Shown one piece after another: positions 1 through 10,689 of a stretch of 64,000 nucleotides of DNA. A program made the translations under genes and the position numbers. Source of the DNA: Aquatica leii (lineage: Eukaryota > Arthropoda > Insecta > Coleoptera > Lampyridae). The stretch is from assembly GCA_035610365.1 (NCBI GenBank), contig CM069436.1, positions 8,794,937 through 8,858,936 of the forward strand, given 5' to 3'. Each line of letters starts with the position of its first letter. Positions within the stretch are counted from its first letter, which is position 1. Under the pieces are notes generated by a model. That model did not search any database. It was given only the letters and a program-made list of their open reading frames with translations, and had not been told where the DNA came from.

Positions 1-540
1 AAGATATATTTACGTATGACGAATACGTAATTTTCATCTAATTTTTAACGTAAAATACACATAAAAGCAAGTGTATATACATATTTATATTTAGTACAAC
101 TTATTTTAACGTAAAGTGAATTGCTGCTTCAATTTTTTGAGTTTTTGTATTCACGTAAGCAATACGTTAAAATAAAACGCAATGTTGATGATTCTAATAG
201 AAAGTAAAATATGGGTTATAATCAATAAAAACTAGTACGTTTTGGTGGAGTTATTTTGAGTTCTCAAAAACACATATCATAAACCTAACGTTAATTAAAC
301 GTTTATAGTATGCCAAAGCTATTACGTGTTTTTCAAAAAGTTTTTATTAAGCGCAAATAATACGTAATATTGACATGTCTTATTTTGAGTTTTAGAAGTA
401 ACGTCCAATATTTGCTTACAAGTATTGTAAAATAAACGTATAAACCAAACGTTAGTTAAACGTGCATTAAAGCAAAAATTAATACATGTTTTTCTTGTTT
501 GTAAATACGTAAACAATACGTTTTGAAAAAAACCAACAAA
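1..540 (-). repeat. Degenerate AACGTTA/TACG-rich repeat
   Basis: This stretch has the vocabulary of the satellite at 10.69-13.28 kb but in reverse complement: repeated blocks such as ttattttgag and aacgttaattaaacg. It is probably a diverged, inverted relative of that array. No gene is visible. Confidence 0.35.
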
Positions 541-1164
541 ATTTAGTCAACTAGTTTGCATTTGGCGTTACTGTAATGTTTCAGCACACTACACAATACA
601 GTGTTCTGTTTCTATTTTGGAAACAAATGAAAAAATATATTTTTGTATTTATAACTGTGAACGGCTGCGATATACGTTTTTTTGCCAACTGCGGCTAATT
701 CCATGGTTGAAAAACTTTTATTTATTTTTTTTTTTTTGGTTAAGAAGCACCGTTAATTTTAAGGTGGCGTGTATGCTTTCACATGAAAAATTTGTAGTTG
801 GACAGCAAGAATTTATGTATTGACTAAAACAATCATTAAAACATACCTATAGTAATTTCTTTTAGGTTGTCAGTTAAACTGCGTCCAGATTGCCATACGC
901 CATTTTATTAACTACTCTCACATTATGCAATTGGTTTTATTAGCGCTTTCTTCATAAATAATATAGTTGTAACTTTGTAGTTTTATCAAATAAAAATGTC
1001 AAAGATTAGTGAAAACAATATCCATTTACGTAACTAGTTGTTACGTCGTGGTTTTTCTTGAATCTGAAAGAGCGACGACTAACTCAGTTATTCCGGCGAT
1101 TGAGTCGTAAGCTTCGTAGTGTGAAATTATACAACGATGAAAGTTATAATTAATTTCCTTCATA
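541..1164. other. No gene seen
   Basis: AT-rich sequence without a supported coding region. A 68-codon open frame at 617-823 has homopolymer-driven composition and no recognisable motif. I see no RNA gene. Confidence 0.5.
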
Positions 1165-1740
1165 GTATGCAACTAGCTAGTGGCACAATAACAGCATTTC
1201 CTAAAACTTAATTAAAACTTAAGAAAAACGTACACACCGTTTTTATTCATACGATCACTGAAAATTAACAACTGCGCAGAGTTTCCCTCAAATTAGTTTT
1301 GTAATTTTTGGTTAAAGTTTCTTCCAATATGTATAAATGTATCCAACCTCTTAAAGGTTAGATAGTGTTAGCTACAACACAATGACGTCTCCTAGAAAAT
1401 TTTTCCTATTATAAGATTTGCTTATTATCTCCATAGGCAAAGAAGATGTGGAGGTATGGAAACGCGCTCCAAATAAAAACTTGCACGCAGATCGCCACAA
1501 GATTCGATTTCATATTCACATGGATGTGCGTGAAATACTTAACAATGAAAGTTTTGTTGGGCGTACCCAACGCTAGATGGTGCCTGTGTTGTTTAAACTT
1601 TACCGGAAGAGTAAATCGTGTTTAAAATTTGACATTCTATTCCTACCCAAACGACGAAAAGTGGGCATACCGAGAATAAATTTTATACAAAGGACAAGCA
1701 TTTTTAACATAACAAAGCGTCGAAAATAAAGCAAAGCATA
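1165..1740 (+). repeat. Unclassified interspersed repeat, copy 1
   Basis: About 600 bp that aligns by eye, with many small differences, to 26228-26835 in the same orientation. Shared landmarks are cctaaaact, attcatacgat, an agatgtggag block, gttaccggaagg against ttaccggaagag, and tttttaacataacaa near the end. There is no coding signal and no terminal inverted repeat. The copies are old. Confidence 0.6.
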
Positions 1741-1916
1741 ACAAATGCGCGGTTATGCTATGAACCTTTCGACGAAAGTTTCGTATATTATTATTTGTGT
1801 TGCTTTTTGTAAAATGCTATAAAAAAATGATCTGAGGAATGTTTTTATTTTTAAATTCTGAGTCTTTTCACGTTTGATATGAAGATTTAATGCAGTTTCT
1901 TCTGCATTGTACGCTG

Positions 1917-2320
1917 TGAAACGTTTGCGAAGTTTTTGTCGGCCTTGAGAACATTTACGAACTTATTGTCAACTTCTAAAACGTTTACCAAAAGATGTAA
2001 AAAATTCTCGAAAGATAGCGAGAATGTATTCATAGGTCAGTTATTCGAAGTCGGAAGTGTTAAAAAGATGTTTAAATAAATAAGTAATTAACGCGTAGTT
2101 AAGATAAATACAATGGAGTATAAGCGTACGTGCCTTTAATGTAAACAAGTGTCAGTTTAAGATAAATAGAAGTTATCCGCAGACATTCTCATTTGAGTGA
2201 TTGTACTATATAAATTAGTGAAAGTGTTTTTCTTAAATATCGTTAGATTTAATTAATTCGTGTAGTTAGAAACGTGTAAATATTTTGTGTATAAATAAAT
2301 TAGTTTTAAAATTCGTTACA
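1917..2320 (+). repeat. Family A Gypsy LTR, + orientation
   Basis: A 404-bp LTR running from TGAAACG to GTTACA, so TG...CA ended. It matches the solo LTR at 10212-10630 along its length and the LTRs of the elements at 16.6-22.0 and 36.9-45.4 kb. It does not lead into a + strand internal region: minus-strand pol sequence of the same family follows immediately, showing rearrangement. Confidence 0.85.
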
Positions 2321-2329
2321 TTAGTAATT

Positions 2330-2832
2330 GGTCTACCACAGTCTTCTTTTTCAACGTTACTGGATTTGAGTTGACATTTAAGATCCTTACTGACATCGCG
2401 TTTTTTCCTCGTACTAAACTTCTGCTAACGAGTAGTCCTTTTTCAACTAAGTCGCCCTCCATTGGTTCAATTGCGCGAATTTAGCCTTTTCGGAAATTTC
2501 CATCCAGGCGTGCCATCACCACACTTTCAGTCCTTACAAGCATAGTCACGTCTTCAGTCAATAAGACTCGCACGGCTGTCTTCTCTGATGAGTGAAAAGA
2601 AATTTCTTCAATGTCGATCTTCTGGACATCGCGTTCTTCATATCCAAATGGAACCAATACTTTTTTATCACGTCCATTCATAAAACTTTTTTTTGATTTT
2701 TCTGGAATTTCCCTCAATTTTTCTAGTATTTTCTTCCATATTTTTATTTATCGATTCTTGATCATTTTTTATTGATTTGAGGAATTTAAATAGTTTTGCA
2801 TGCATTTTAGCTTGATAACGAATTAACGGCAT
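2330..2832 (-). pseudogene. Gypsy family A gag-pol fragment, internally deleted
   Basis: Read on the minus strand, this begins with the gag start (ATG at 2832-2830) and its lysine/glutamate-rich coiled-coil repeat. Near 2675 it jumps to the end of the protease and the protease-RT linker, the segment that in the sister element follows GMDVIKKYGF. Everything between gag and the protease end is missing. The linker part (2717-2481) matches 18780-18880 and the corresponding part of 43857-42391. It lies next to the 5' end of the minus-strand LTR at 3004-3311, where a 5' gag belongs. Confidence 0.75.
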
Positions 2833-3003
2833 AAGTTATAACACGAATAAAAAGTTTAATAACACTAAATTTATGTCACGGGCGATTTTTTATCAAACTG
2901 GAACGGCTATAATTACACTATATAAACAAATACACGCAAAACGCGAACTAAACAGTTGTTTATTTACGCGATTCTATTCGATACCGCACACCAGTATCAC
3001 CAA

Positions 3004-3311
3004 TGTAACGAATTTTAAAATTTATTTATACACAAAATCTTTACACGTCTAAAACTGACGCTTGTTTACATTAAAGGTACGTACGTTTATACTTCGTTAT
3101 ATTTATCTTAACCACGTGTTAATCACTTATTTATTTAAGTATCTTCTTAACGCTTCCGACTTTGAATAACTGGCCTATGATTTGTTTGAATCGGTTTTAT
3201 ACATTTCCGCTATCTTTTAAGAATTTTCTACATCCTCTGGTAAACGTTCTAGAAATTGACAATAAGTTTTTGAACGTTCTCGAAGGCAACAAACACTTTG
3301 CTAACGTTTCA
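3004..3311 (-). repeat. Family A Gypsy LTR, - orientation, internally deleted
   Basis: On the minus strand it runs TGAAACG...GTTACA. At 308 bp it is about 100 bp shorter than the 404-438 bp full LTRs, lacking the middle part between the acgtgtaaagat-like block and the acaagcgtcag block. Primer-binding-like sequence (ttggtgatac on the minus strand) follows its 3' end, so it acts as a 5' LTR for 2330-3003. Yet family A 3' internal sequence (macrodomain region) abuts its other side, so it lies between two internal segments. Confidence 0.8.
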
Positions 3312-3344
3312 CTGTCCCCTTTCTTAAGACTATTCTGTCCCAGA

Positions 3345-3960
3345 ACGATACCGGTAGAAAGGATCGTGGCCACAGCGGCAGCTCTCTTAATTTCGGCAAA
3401 TTCCTTGACCATAAAAGTAGGAGTCAATGGAATTTTCTTGACCCGATATTCTCTTTGGTTGGTAACTGCAGACCAACACTTGAACGCCTGTTCTTCGGAA
3501 GACAACCTCCAACATGTTTCGAACTGTCCTCCAATTCTGTTGATCTAAGCCACAACCAAGTTTAGGTACTGCCAATTTATTAACATTGTGGAACTCCATT
3601 TCTCTCTTGAGGTTCTATAATGCTCACCACAGATTTTCATATAACGGCTTTGTACGTGAGTACTTTTTGGTGGTATATAGAAAACAAAGCGTCGGTCACG
3701 AAGTAGTTTTAAAACTTTTTCGACCGCCGGTAGCTGTCTTCATAGTTCATCTAGCCGTCTAAACTTCTTTTTAAATACGACTGCAATCCTTCTGAACATG
3801 TCAGGATCCTCGCTCACGCAATGTGCGATGGCGTAATCTTTTCGTGTTTGGAACAGGTCTTGTTCCTCGGTTGTAACTCCGAACCTAGCCTTTCTAGAAT
3901 CTCCGTATATGCTTAGAAACTTATCCAAGTCCATTCCTCAGAGTTGGTTTCTGGTTCTGC
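3345..3960 (-). pseudogene. Macrodomain plus CCCH finger, 3' end of Gypsy pol (copy 3)
   Basis: Minus-strand frames 3934-3740 and 3599-3387 hold the two halves of a macrodomain of the TARG1/OARD1 type. The first half has AHCVSED followed by a VVFKKKF strand. The second has LAVPKLGCGLDQ and ends in VLVCSY. Between them a TTKKYS block is visible in another frame; TARG1 uses a lysine in such a TKK block and an aspartate in GCGLD for catalysis. The frame then enters a CCCH finger whose first cysteine is serine, with a stop (3387-3389) inside the finger. A stop also precedes the Met-Asp-Leu-Asp start region, and stops and frame changes lie between the halves. ADP-ribosyl hydrolase activity is known for the family; this copy cannot be functional. 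Confidence 0.85.
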
Positions 3961-3969
3961 TAGTTATTA

Positions 3970-4018
3970 ATGTGTAAATATTTTATGTATAAACAAATTA
4001 GTTTAAAAATTTGTTACA
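3970..4018 (+). repeat. Terminal 49 bp of a family A LTR, + orientation
   Basis: This repeats the last 49 bp of the + strand LTR at 1917-2320, ending in GTTACA. The four bases after it (gttg) resemble the four before 1917 (gctg), so 1917-4018 may be one + strand insertion whose interior was replaced by minus-strand material. That reading is tentative. Confidence 0.6.
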
Positions 4019-4153
4019 GTTGTCACAATTTCTCCCAACTAAATTAAATGATCAATATACGAATAAACTAGACAATAATATATATTCAAAACATTACAAA
4101 AATTGATTATTTTTGGTTTTAGTTACATGGGTTTTTAAATATTACAAGTTTTT

Positions 4154-4744
4154 TTAATCACAAGCGCAACATTGTACAATTGCCGGGTAGCACACATATG
4201 TTTCCATAACAGCATCGCTTTTTTCGTTGCCGCCACCACTAGGTGGTTTAGATTTGCCGTCCTTGCAACCATCACGTTTACTTTTCTCATTTTTATACAT
4301 TTTACTCATCAAATGTTTTGCATTCGAATACTGACTAGGACAACAAGTTGGTTCGGGTTTGGTAATACAAGCGGGCGATCCTCGGCACTGCGTTCGTCTA
4401 CAATCATCTTGCAAACCGTTTTTCTTACCACAATCGCAACCCAGTAACAGAGTCCCTCCTAGTAATTCCCTAGATTTACACGTTGGAACACCTTTCGAAT
4501 CGACATTTTGGCCGCCAGCTTTCGCTTGCTTTTCGTCTTTCCCTTTAGCTTCTGGTTGGTTCTTGCATTTGTAACACACCATTACGTCGGGTGCTGGACA
4601 CCCGCCTTTTGGTCCCATTTCGATGCGGCACGCTCGGCCAGATGGTCCTGAAGAACGTTGCGGTGATGGCTCGTCGGCAATTTCATCGATCAGCGATTTT
4701 ATTTGTTTTATTATATCTTTTTTGTATTCACAGTCTGTCGCCAT
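4154..4744 (-). CDS. Cysteine-rich protein of unknown function, 196 aa
   Basis: An intact single-exon ORF from ATG (4744-4742) to TAA. The protein has 18 cysteines, several in close pairs (CYKC, CDC, TCC, and a QCCACD end), and is rich in lysine, glycine and serine, with a lysine/serine/glycine-rich stretch around residues 145-175. I see no signal peptide or membrane segment: residues 1-40 are charged. Base composition is clearly richer in G+C than the flanks, as expected for selected coding DNA, and there are no stops or frameshifts, unlike every transposon ORF nearby. I do not recognise the family. Metal binding or a structural, disulphide-rich role are possible inferences. It could also be the last exon of a larger gene, since no splice evidence was examined upstream. 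Confidence 0.6.
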   Translation of the reverse strand: MATDCEYKKDIIKQIKSLIDEIADEPSPQRSSGPSGRACRIEMGPKGGCPAPDVMVCYKCKNQPEAKGKDEKQAKAGGQNVDSKGVPTCKSRELLGGTLLLGCDCGKKNGLQDDCRRTQCRGSPACITKPEPTCCPSQYSNAKHLMSKMYKNEKSKRDGCKDGKSKPPSGGGNEKSDAVMETYVCYPAIVQCCACD

Positions 4745-6849
4745 TATTTTAAACGTTTACTGAAAATTTTGATCTAAAAATACGAGTAATTTTGAGATGA
4801 TTATTTAAACTTCATTAACCGAAATTAATTTTGATTATGCATTGTCTTTTACAAACTTGATTATTTGTAAAAAAAAAATTGCGTTTTAGAAAGTCATTGG
4901 ATCGTTAATCGTAGTTCACCTCAGAGAGTAAGGGTTTGAAAATTTTGGATCCAAATCAATCTAAAATTAAAAGTATTTTTGTTGGGATAACAGTTCTAAA
5001 AGGTTATCAACGTTGATTCCGTTTAAAAATAAGAATATTTATTAAATTTTAATTAGAAGAAACTATTTTTTAATTTGCATTTATCTCAGTTTGAAATAAA
5101 TAAGTTTGATTCCAACTCAACTTGAAATATAATTAGCGTATCAGTTATAATTTGCTATCAGCATTGAGTTCAAAGCTCGTATAAAACTGTGTTTACAGCG
5201 AATTTGATAATTTTCTTTTGTAGTTTTTTAGTTATTGTTTATCTTTGTAGAGAGGAGAAAAACCTCTTTATTTAACTAGAAATAATGATCTTGAACCTAG
5301 TAAAGAGAGAACTCAATATTGGTGTTTACAGAGACTGTGGTTATGTGTTTGCTATCAACTTGGAAGCTGATGCAAGCTTTGTATAGACGTCTTTCAAATT
5401 GAACATTGGTGAAACTGAACTGTTTTTGATAAATATAGTAAAAAGATTTCTTTCTGAGCCATTATTATGTTGGCGTTTATGCGAGGTACAAACTTTCAAA
5501 TTGTGTAAATGTTTTAAACTTTTTTCACATACGAATTATGTGAAAGTACTTCAATACGCTTTGTGTATTTTTTCCTATATAATAGAGATCGATGACCTGG
5601 AAAAACTGCCTGTATGATTGTAATACAGATTATGACATGCAGATTCGCGACGTTCTGAATATAGAACAAATCGTAACAATATCGTACCAACCTTTTAAAT
5701 TAGATTTTTTTGCATTGTTATATTTCAAAAAAAGAAACTATTGCGAAAGCACACTTTTAGAAAATGTTTGTATATGTGTATGTATCTACAACCACTAAGT
5801 CGTATGTGAACCGGAAATTGTGTTTTATTTGAAACTGTACTCTTTCTTTTATAGATTTTTAAGAGTAACACAAAATGTGAAGATAAAATAGATATAATCT
5901 AAAAGGCTTTTAATTTAACTTGAGATTTACTAATTAGAAATTACACTTAAAGTAATAATAGTAATTGATGTTTCAAAGTTAATTATTTTAAAATCAAACG
6001 ATAAAGTGCTTTCAATGCTTATTATTTTTTAGTTAGAATTAAGTTTTTGTAAACGTAAAACGTGATAATTTTAACATATAATGCACGTTTAATTCCTATT
6101 TGGTTTTTGCGTAATGGCACACGTAAACAAAAATTGTATACTATTTTCATAAAATATCTTTTTTCTACGACACATTGTATGTTTATTGGCGGTTAGGCAA
6201 CGCGGTGCATTCCTCATGACTAATCTTATTTCCGTATAGGTCAATATAATGATTTATAAAGCATAATTTAAATTTAAAAACACAATCATCTAGGGCTATG
6301 TGGTTCTTGTGACATTAGTTTTAAAGGTACGTACAAAGTAAACTGTAGATTAAATATTTTAGGTTATGTAAGCTGAATTTCGCAAACGCAAAGATTGTAA
6401 CTAAATATAAATATATTAAAAAAAAAACTAAGCGATTAGAATAAATCATAGTAACTAATTTATAAACTAGTTTTAATTTCTTGCACAATTTCTTTTTAAT
6501 GCAAAATAAACGGCATCAATAATTTATCGGAGTTTTACTTCTGCATTGTTATGATTATGAAAGTTTTCTATCTACTGTTAAGAAACTTTACAATGATTAC
6601 CGGAATTTAGATGTTTAACAGGATAAGTGCAGAATCCAAAACTGTCTTCAGATTTGGTCTATCAGTTCTAGTTTTTCAGATATTATATTTTGACCTTTTT
6701 TTTTAGAAAGAAATAGTCTAGTTTTTTAACTTTTATACTTTTTACGTTATTACTAATACTATCTGCTTCAAGTGCTAGTAAAAAAACACATAAAATCCAA
6801 AGTAATGTATTTATTTCACAAAATAAACAAATAAGTTTATAAATTATAT
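4745..6849. other. No gene seen
   Basis: AT-rich sequence with two short overlapping open frames (5399-5617 and 5592-5798) lacking recognisable domains, start context or composition change. No transposon ends, RNA genes or tandem repeats were found. Confidence 0.5.
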
Positions 6850-8542
6850 TTACGTATCATTTAAAAAAATTTTTTTATATGACTTTCTAGCATGGTAGTT
6901 ATTAGGACAGTCTCGCTGAAAGCTTCAGCCATCATGTTGTACCCCATCTTCCTTGATATCGATCTTCCATAGTTTTAATGTCCTGATGGAATCTTTCCCC
7001 CTGTTCTTCACTCAAATCACCTAGGTTTTCTGGAAACCGATCTAAGTGGCTGTAGAGGTAATGGACTTTTATGCTCATGTTGCAGCCAAATATATTAAAG
7101 TTTGAAAGCATATTTTCCACTAATTCTATATAATTTTTTGTCTTATAATTTCCCAGAAAATTTTGTACAACTTGAACAAATGAACACCAAGCGTTAGATT
7201 CAATTTCATTCATTGATGCGGTAAATTGTGGATCTTTAATAAGCTGCCTTATCTGAGGACCATCAAATATTCCGGCTTTCAGTTTTTCCGTGCTAATCCC
7301 AGGAAATTTACGATTCAAGTAGCCAAAACAAAGTCCATCGCGATTTAAAGCCTTCACAAATTGCTTCATAAGCCCCAACTTGATATGCAAGAGTGGAAAT
7401 ACGATTTTGTCTCTCGCAACCAAAGGTTCGTTAATTACATTTTGCTTTCCTAGAGTCATAACATTTCTTAAAGGCCAATTTCTGTTAACCCAGTGCTGAT
7501 TCTTAGCTCTGCTGTCCCAAAGACATAAAAAACAAGGATATTTTGTATATCTACTTTGCTGTCCAAAGAGGAAGTTCACCATTTTTAGGTCGACACAAAT
7601 CACCCACTGATGTTATTCATACTTAATTTTTTTCAGGACTAGTGATATTGCCTCGTATTCCTCCTTCATGCTGGTAGAATGAGCAATGGGTATTGAGCCA
7701 TATTTATTACCATTGTGTAAAAGCACACATTTCAAACTTCGCCTGGAACTGTCTATAAAAAGGCGCTATTCGTCTGGTGTGTATTCCGACAAACCCATTT
7801 TTTGTAAAAGTCCTCTTATATCGTTACAGAATACCAGATTATTTTCCTCAGAGTAAAAGGGCAGCAGATCCTTATCTCTTTTACGATAAAATGTAATATT
7901 GGTATCTGGCTGCAGTAGATTCTTCTTATTTAATCTGGAAGCGAGTAATTCAGAAAATTCCTTTGAAAGATTCAGGTCTCTAATGAGATCGTTTAGTTCT
8001 TGATGATTGAAACGTTGCGGACTTTATAAATCTGCTTCAAAATCACTATCGTTTTCTGATTCCATATACTGAATTTCATCAAACGTGGGTAGTTCTGCAT
8101 CATCTTCCGGGAGTGAAGGCAGACTGCTGAATGATGGAATGGGTATTTCTTCACTATGCAGTACATGCCTCTTTGCTGAATCTAGATCAGGATATGGCCA
8201 TTTCTGTCTATTGTTCCGATTGATTCCTTTGATATTCACGAGACAAAAATAGCAGTCATCGTGATAGTTTCTTGGTTCTCTCCAAACCATTAGTACTCCA
8301 AACTTTAGACACTTTCTCTTTCCAACTGTCCACTGACGCAGATGTTCAATACATGTTTTACATACGAAATGTGGAGCCCAAGATTTATCCTGGTTACCCA
8401 AGTGAACGCCACAATAGGCAAGATAACTTCTTCTCACACAATCAGAAATAGGCTTTCTACTTTCTTTAAAAGTTTACTCGCCCCATACATAGCAAAAAAC
8501 GTCTGGATGATTCACACAACTACGTTTGCTTCTGAATGCCAT
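6850..8542 (-). pseudogene. Transposon-associated ORF, four in-frame stops
   Basis: Starting at ATG 8542-8540, one reading frame can be followed for about 537 codons to 6932, interrupted only by four stop codons: after VWGE, after FEADL, inside PDE-RLF, and inside KYE-HQW. Small frame changes occur just before the end. The N-terminal part has paired cysteines (CVNHPDVFC, CKTC, CYFC) suggesting zinc binding. The C-terminal part has PCFLCLWDSR, PLLHIKLGLMKQFVKAL and EEQGERFHQDI, which I recall from a protein family repeated in many copies in aphid, cnidarian and other invertebrate genomes. I cannot name its transposon superfamily. Decay by point changes in a single frame indicates a fairly recent loss. 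Confidence 0.75.
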
Positions 8543-8614
8543 AGATTTAATTAATTTATGTTTTATCACTGAACAACACCAAATGATACCACAATTTCAG
8601 CTACGTAAACTAAA

Positions 8615-8910
8615 TAAGTAAATGTACTTCGTAAAGCAAAGATACGAGTTAATATAGCTGTGTGTTAATTAGGTTTTGATGGAAGTAATTATAAGAATGT
8701 TGGGTTTTACACAAATAAATAAATACCAAATAACTCAAACTGGGTAATTATATTCTAATTTCTTTATATAAACTGTACCTCGTAAAGCATAGATATTTGC
8801 GAGATAATACGACGAATTAATTAGTTTTTGATAGGGGTATAGGAATGTCGGGTTTTACAGTAATGAATAATACCAAGTAACTCAAACTAGCTCATTAGAT
8901 TTTAATTATT
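8615..8910. repeat. Two-copy tandem duplication, ~145-bp unit
   Basis: Two adjacent diverged units both contain a tgtac-tcgtaaagca block, a gggttttaca block and a taactcaaact block (about 8620-8760 and 8770-8910). They lie just upstream of the transposon ORF at 6850-8542 and are probably part of its 5' region. Confidence 0.6.
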
Positions 8911-9745
8911 TAGGTAGGAAATTTCACTTTTGGCCTCTAAAGATATCACTATTTCAATATTTTTGCGTTTTATCAGAACTAATACCAATTAGCCCATATC
9001 TCAAAAACTGGAGCTGTTACGAAAAGGTATTTTTGGAATCAGCGCATCACAAATATTCAAAATCAGTTCTTACTTTTCCGGCACCAAGACAAAAATTTTA
9101 TTTTGTTGGGCTGTGTAATAATTCCATAAAAACAATTAATTTGCACATGTTTGGTACGTTCTAATTTAAAGTGTATAATTCGTAAGAAATGTTCATTGCC
9201 ATTGCTATGAATTACACCCTCGCCTTCGGTTCGCATACAAATTTCATACTCGTTGTTAATGACACCATTCCTTATCCGTAATTTGACACTCTTTGGAATA
9301 TCATAATAACTTTTATTACTGCATAAGTGGTTTTTATGGATGTACTACCGTACTACTTGAATAAAATTAAGCTCAAAATAAACATTTTTAAATAAGAAAA
9401 CATACCATACACAATTATATGAACATTTTCATGAAAATATTTTGACTGAATATTCTTCGCTTCTAGGAAAACCTTTTTGCTTGCACCCAAAATTATCTTA
9501 ACCGTTCGTTTCTTGTTTTACTAAGACATTATGTTTTTTACGGTCAAAAGAAAAGAGAAAAATTGCCGAAGACAATGCCCGATATACTCTTTTGGATTAG
9601 GGAATTAAAAAAATTATAGACACGGAACAGTGCTTGTAGTATTTGTCTAATAAGTTGCTTAATGGATATCCTTGTTTTATATCTAACCAAAAATCGTGCA
9701 TGGTTCAAATCTTCCATATTTACAAATTTATACATATTTATTTTT
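8911..9745. other. No gene; probable 5' flank of the transposon ORF
   Basis: It includes a segment around 8980-9130 with tatctcaaaaactggagctg, which I associate with the untranslated part of the same invertebrate transposon family. The small open frame 9735-9544 is unsupported. Confidence 0.35.
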
Positions 9746-9905
9746 CACTTCGTTACAATTTACACATAATGCCTAGGATACGAGATACGTAAACATACAT
9801 TTAACAAACGGGGCGTATGGATTCATAGCGTTTTCTCATTAAGCTTTTTGATTACGTACTCAAAAATGATATTTCTTTTCATATTTTTGTTTAGATTTAG
9901 ATGGT
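9746..9905 (+). repeat. Single end of the MITE seen at 62.5-63.0 kb
   Basis: The sequence cacttcgttacaatttacac, then gatacgagatacgtaaacat, matches both terminal arms of the element at 62483-63023. Only one arm is present here. Confidence 0.6.
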
Positions 9906-10211
9906 AACAAGTTTTCTATTTCTTTCAGTTCACTTGAATTGGAACCATTTAGTGATCGAGATATTACTATAGTACCGCTTAGTACAAATTGACATTAGTG
10001 TCATATGTGTCAAGATGTGATGAAACAATGATTTTTTAAATAAATTTTCTAGTCAATAATGTAATACATTTATTGTGCGTTAACCATTTTACAATCGCTC
10101 AATTATATTAAATGCATTTTACGGTGTAAACTGTAAGTTATCGCACGTGCCTGTAAATAACTATTACTCAAATAATCATAATAATAATTATAGTAGAAGA
10201 TATGTACGTAT

Positions 10212-10630
10212 TGAAACCTTCGCAAAGTTCTTGTAAATTTCGAGACCGTTCACAAACTTTTTGTCTACATCTAGAACGTTCACGAAAGGATATAGAAAAT
10301 TCTCGAAAGATAGCGAAAGTGTATAAAAACGGTACAAACAAATCATAGGTCAGTTATCCGAAATCAGAAGTTTTATGAAGACGTTTAATTAAAAAAGTGA
10401 TTAACACGTGTTCGAAAAAAATACAACGTACTTAAAACGTACGTGACTCTAATGTAAACAAATGTCAGTTTTAGATAAACAGAAGTTATCCGCTGCCATT
10501 ATTTCTCGAGTGATTGTAATACATAAATTAGCGTAAGCGTTTTTCTTAGATATCGTTAGATTTAGTTAGTTCGTGTAGTTATAAACGTGTAAAATGTAGT
10601 TTCTAATAAACGATTTTAAAATTCGTTACA
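10212..10630 (+). mobile_element. Family A Gypsy solo LTR with 4-bp target duplication
   Basis: A 419-bp LTR from TGAAACC to GTTACA aligns with 1917-2320 over its whole length. It is flanked by GTAT on both sides (10208-10211 and 10631-10634). This fixes the LTR ends and a 4-bp target duplication, as expected for Ty3/Gypsy integrases. No internal region is left, so it is the product of LTR-LTR recombination. Confidence 0.9.
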
Positions 10631-10689
10631 GTATTATTAAGGCAATACGGTCTCGTTGTTTAAGTTTTCACATGCGTGCGTTACTTGTT

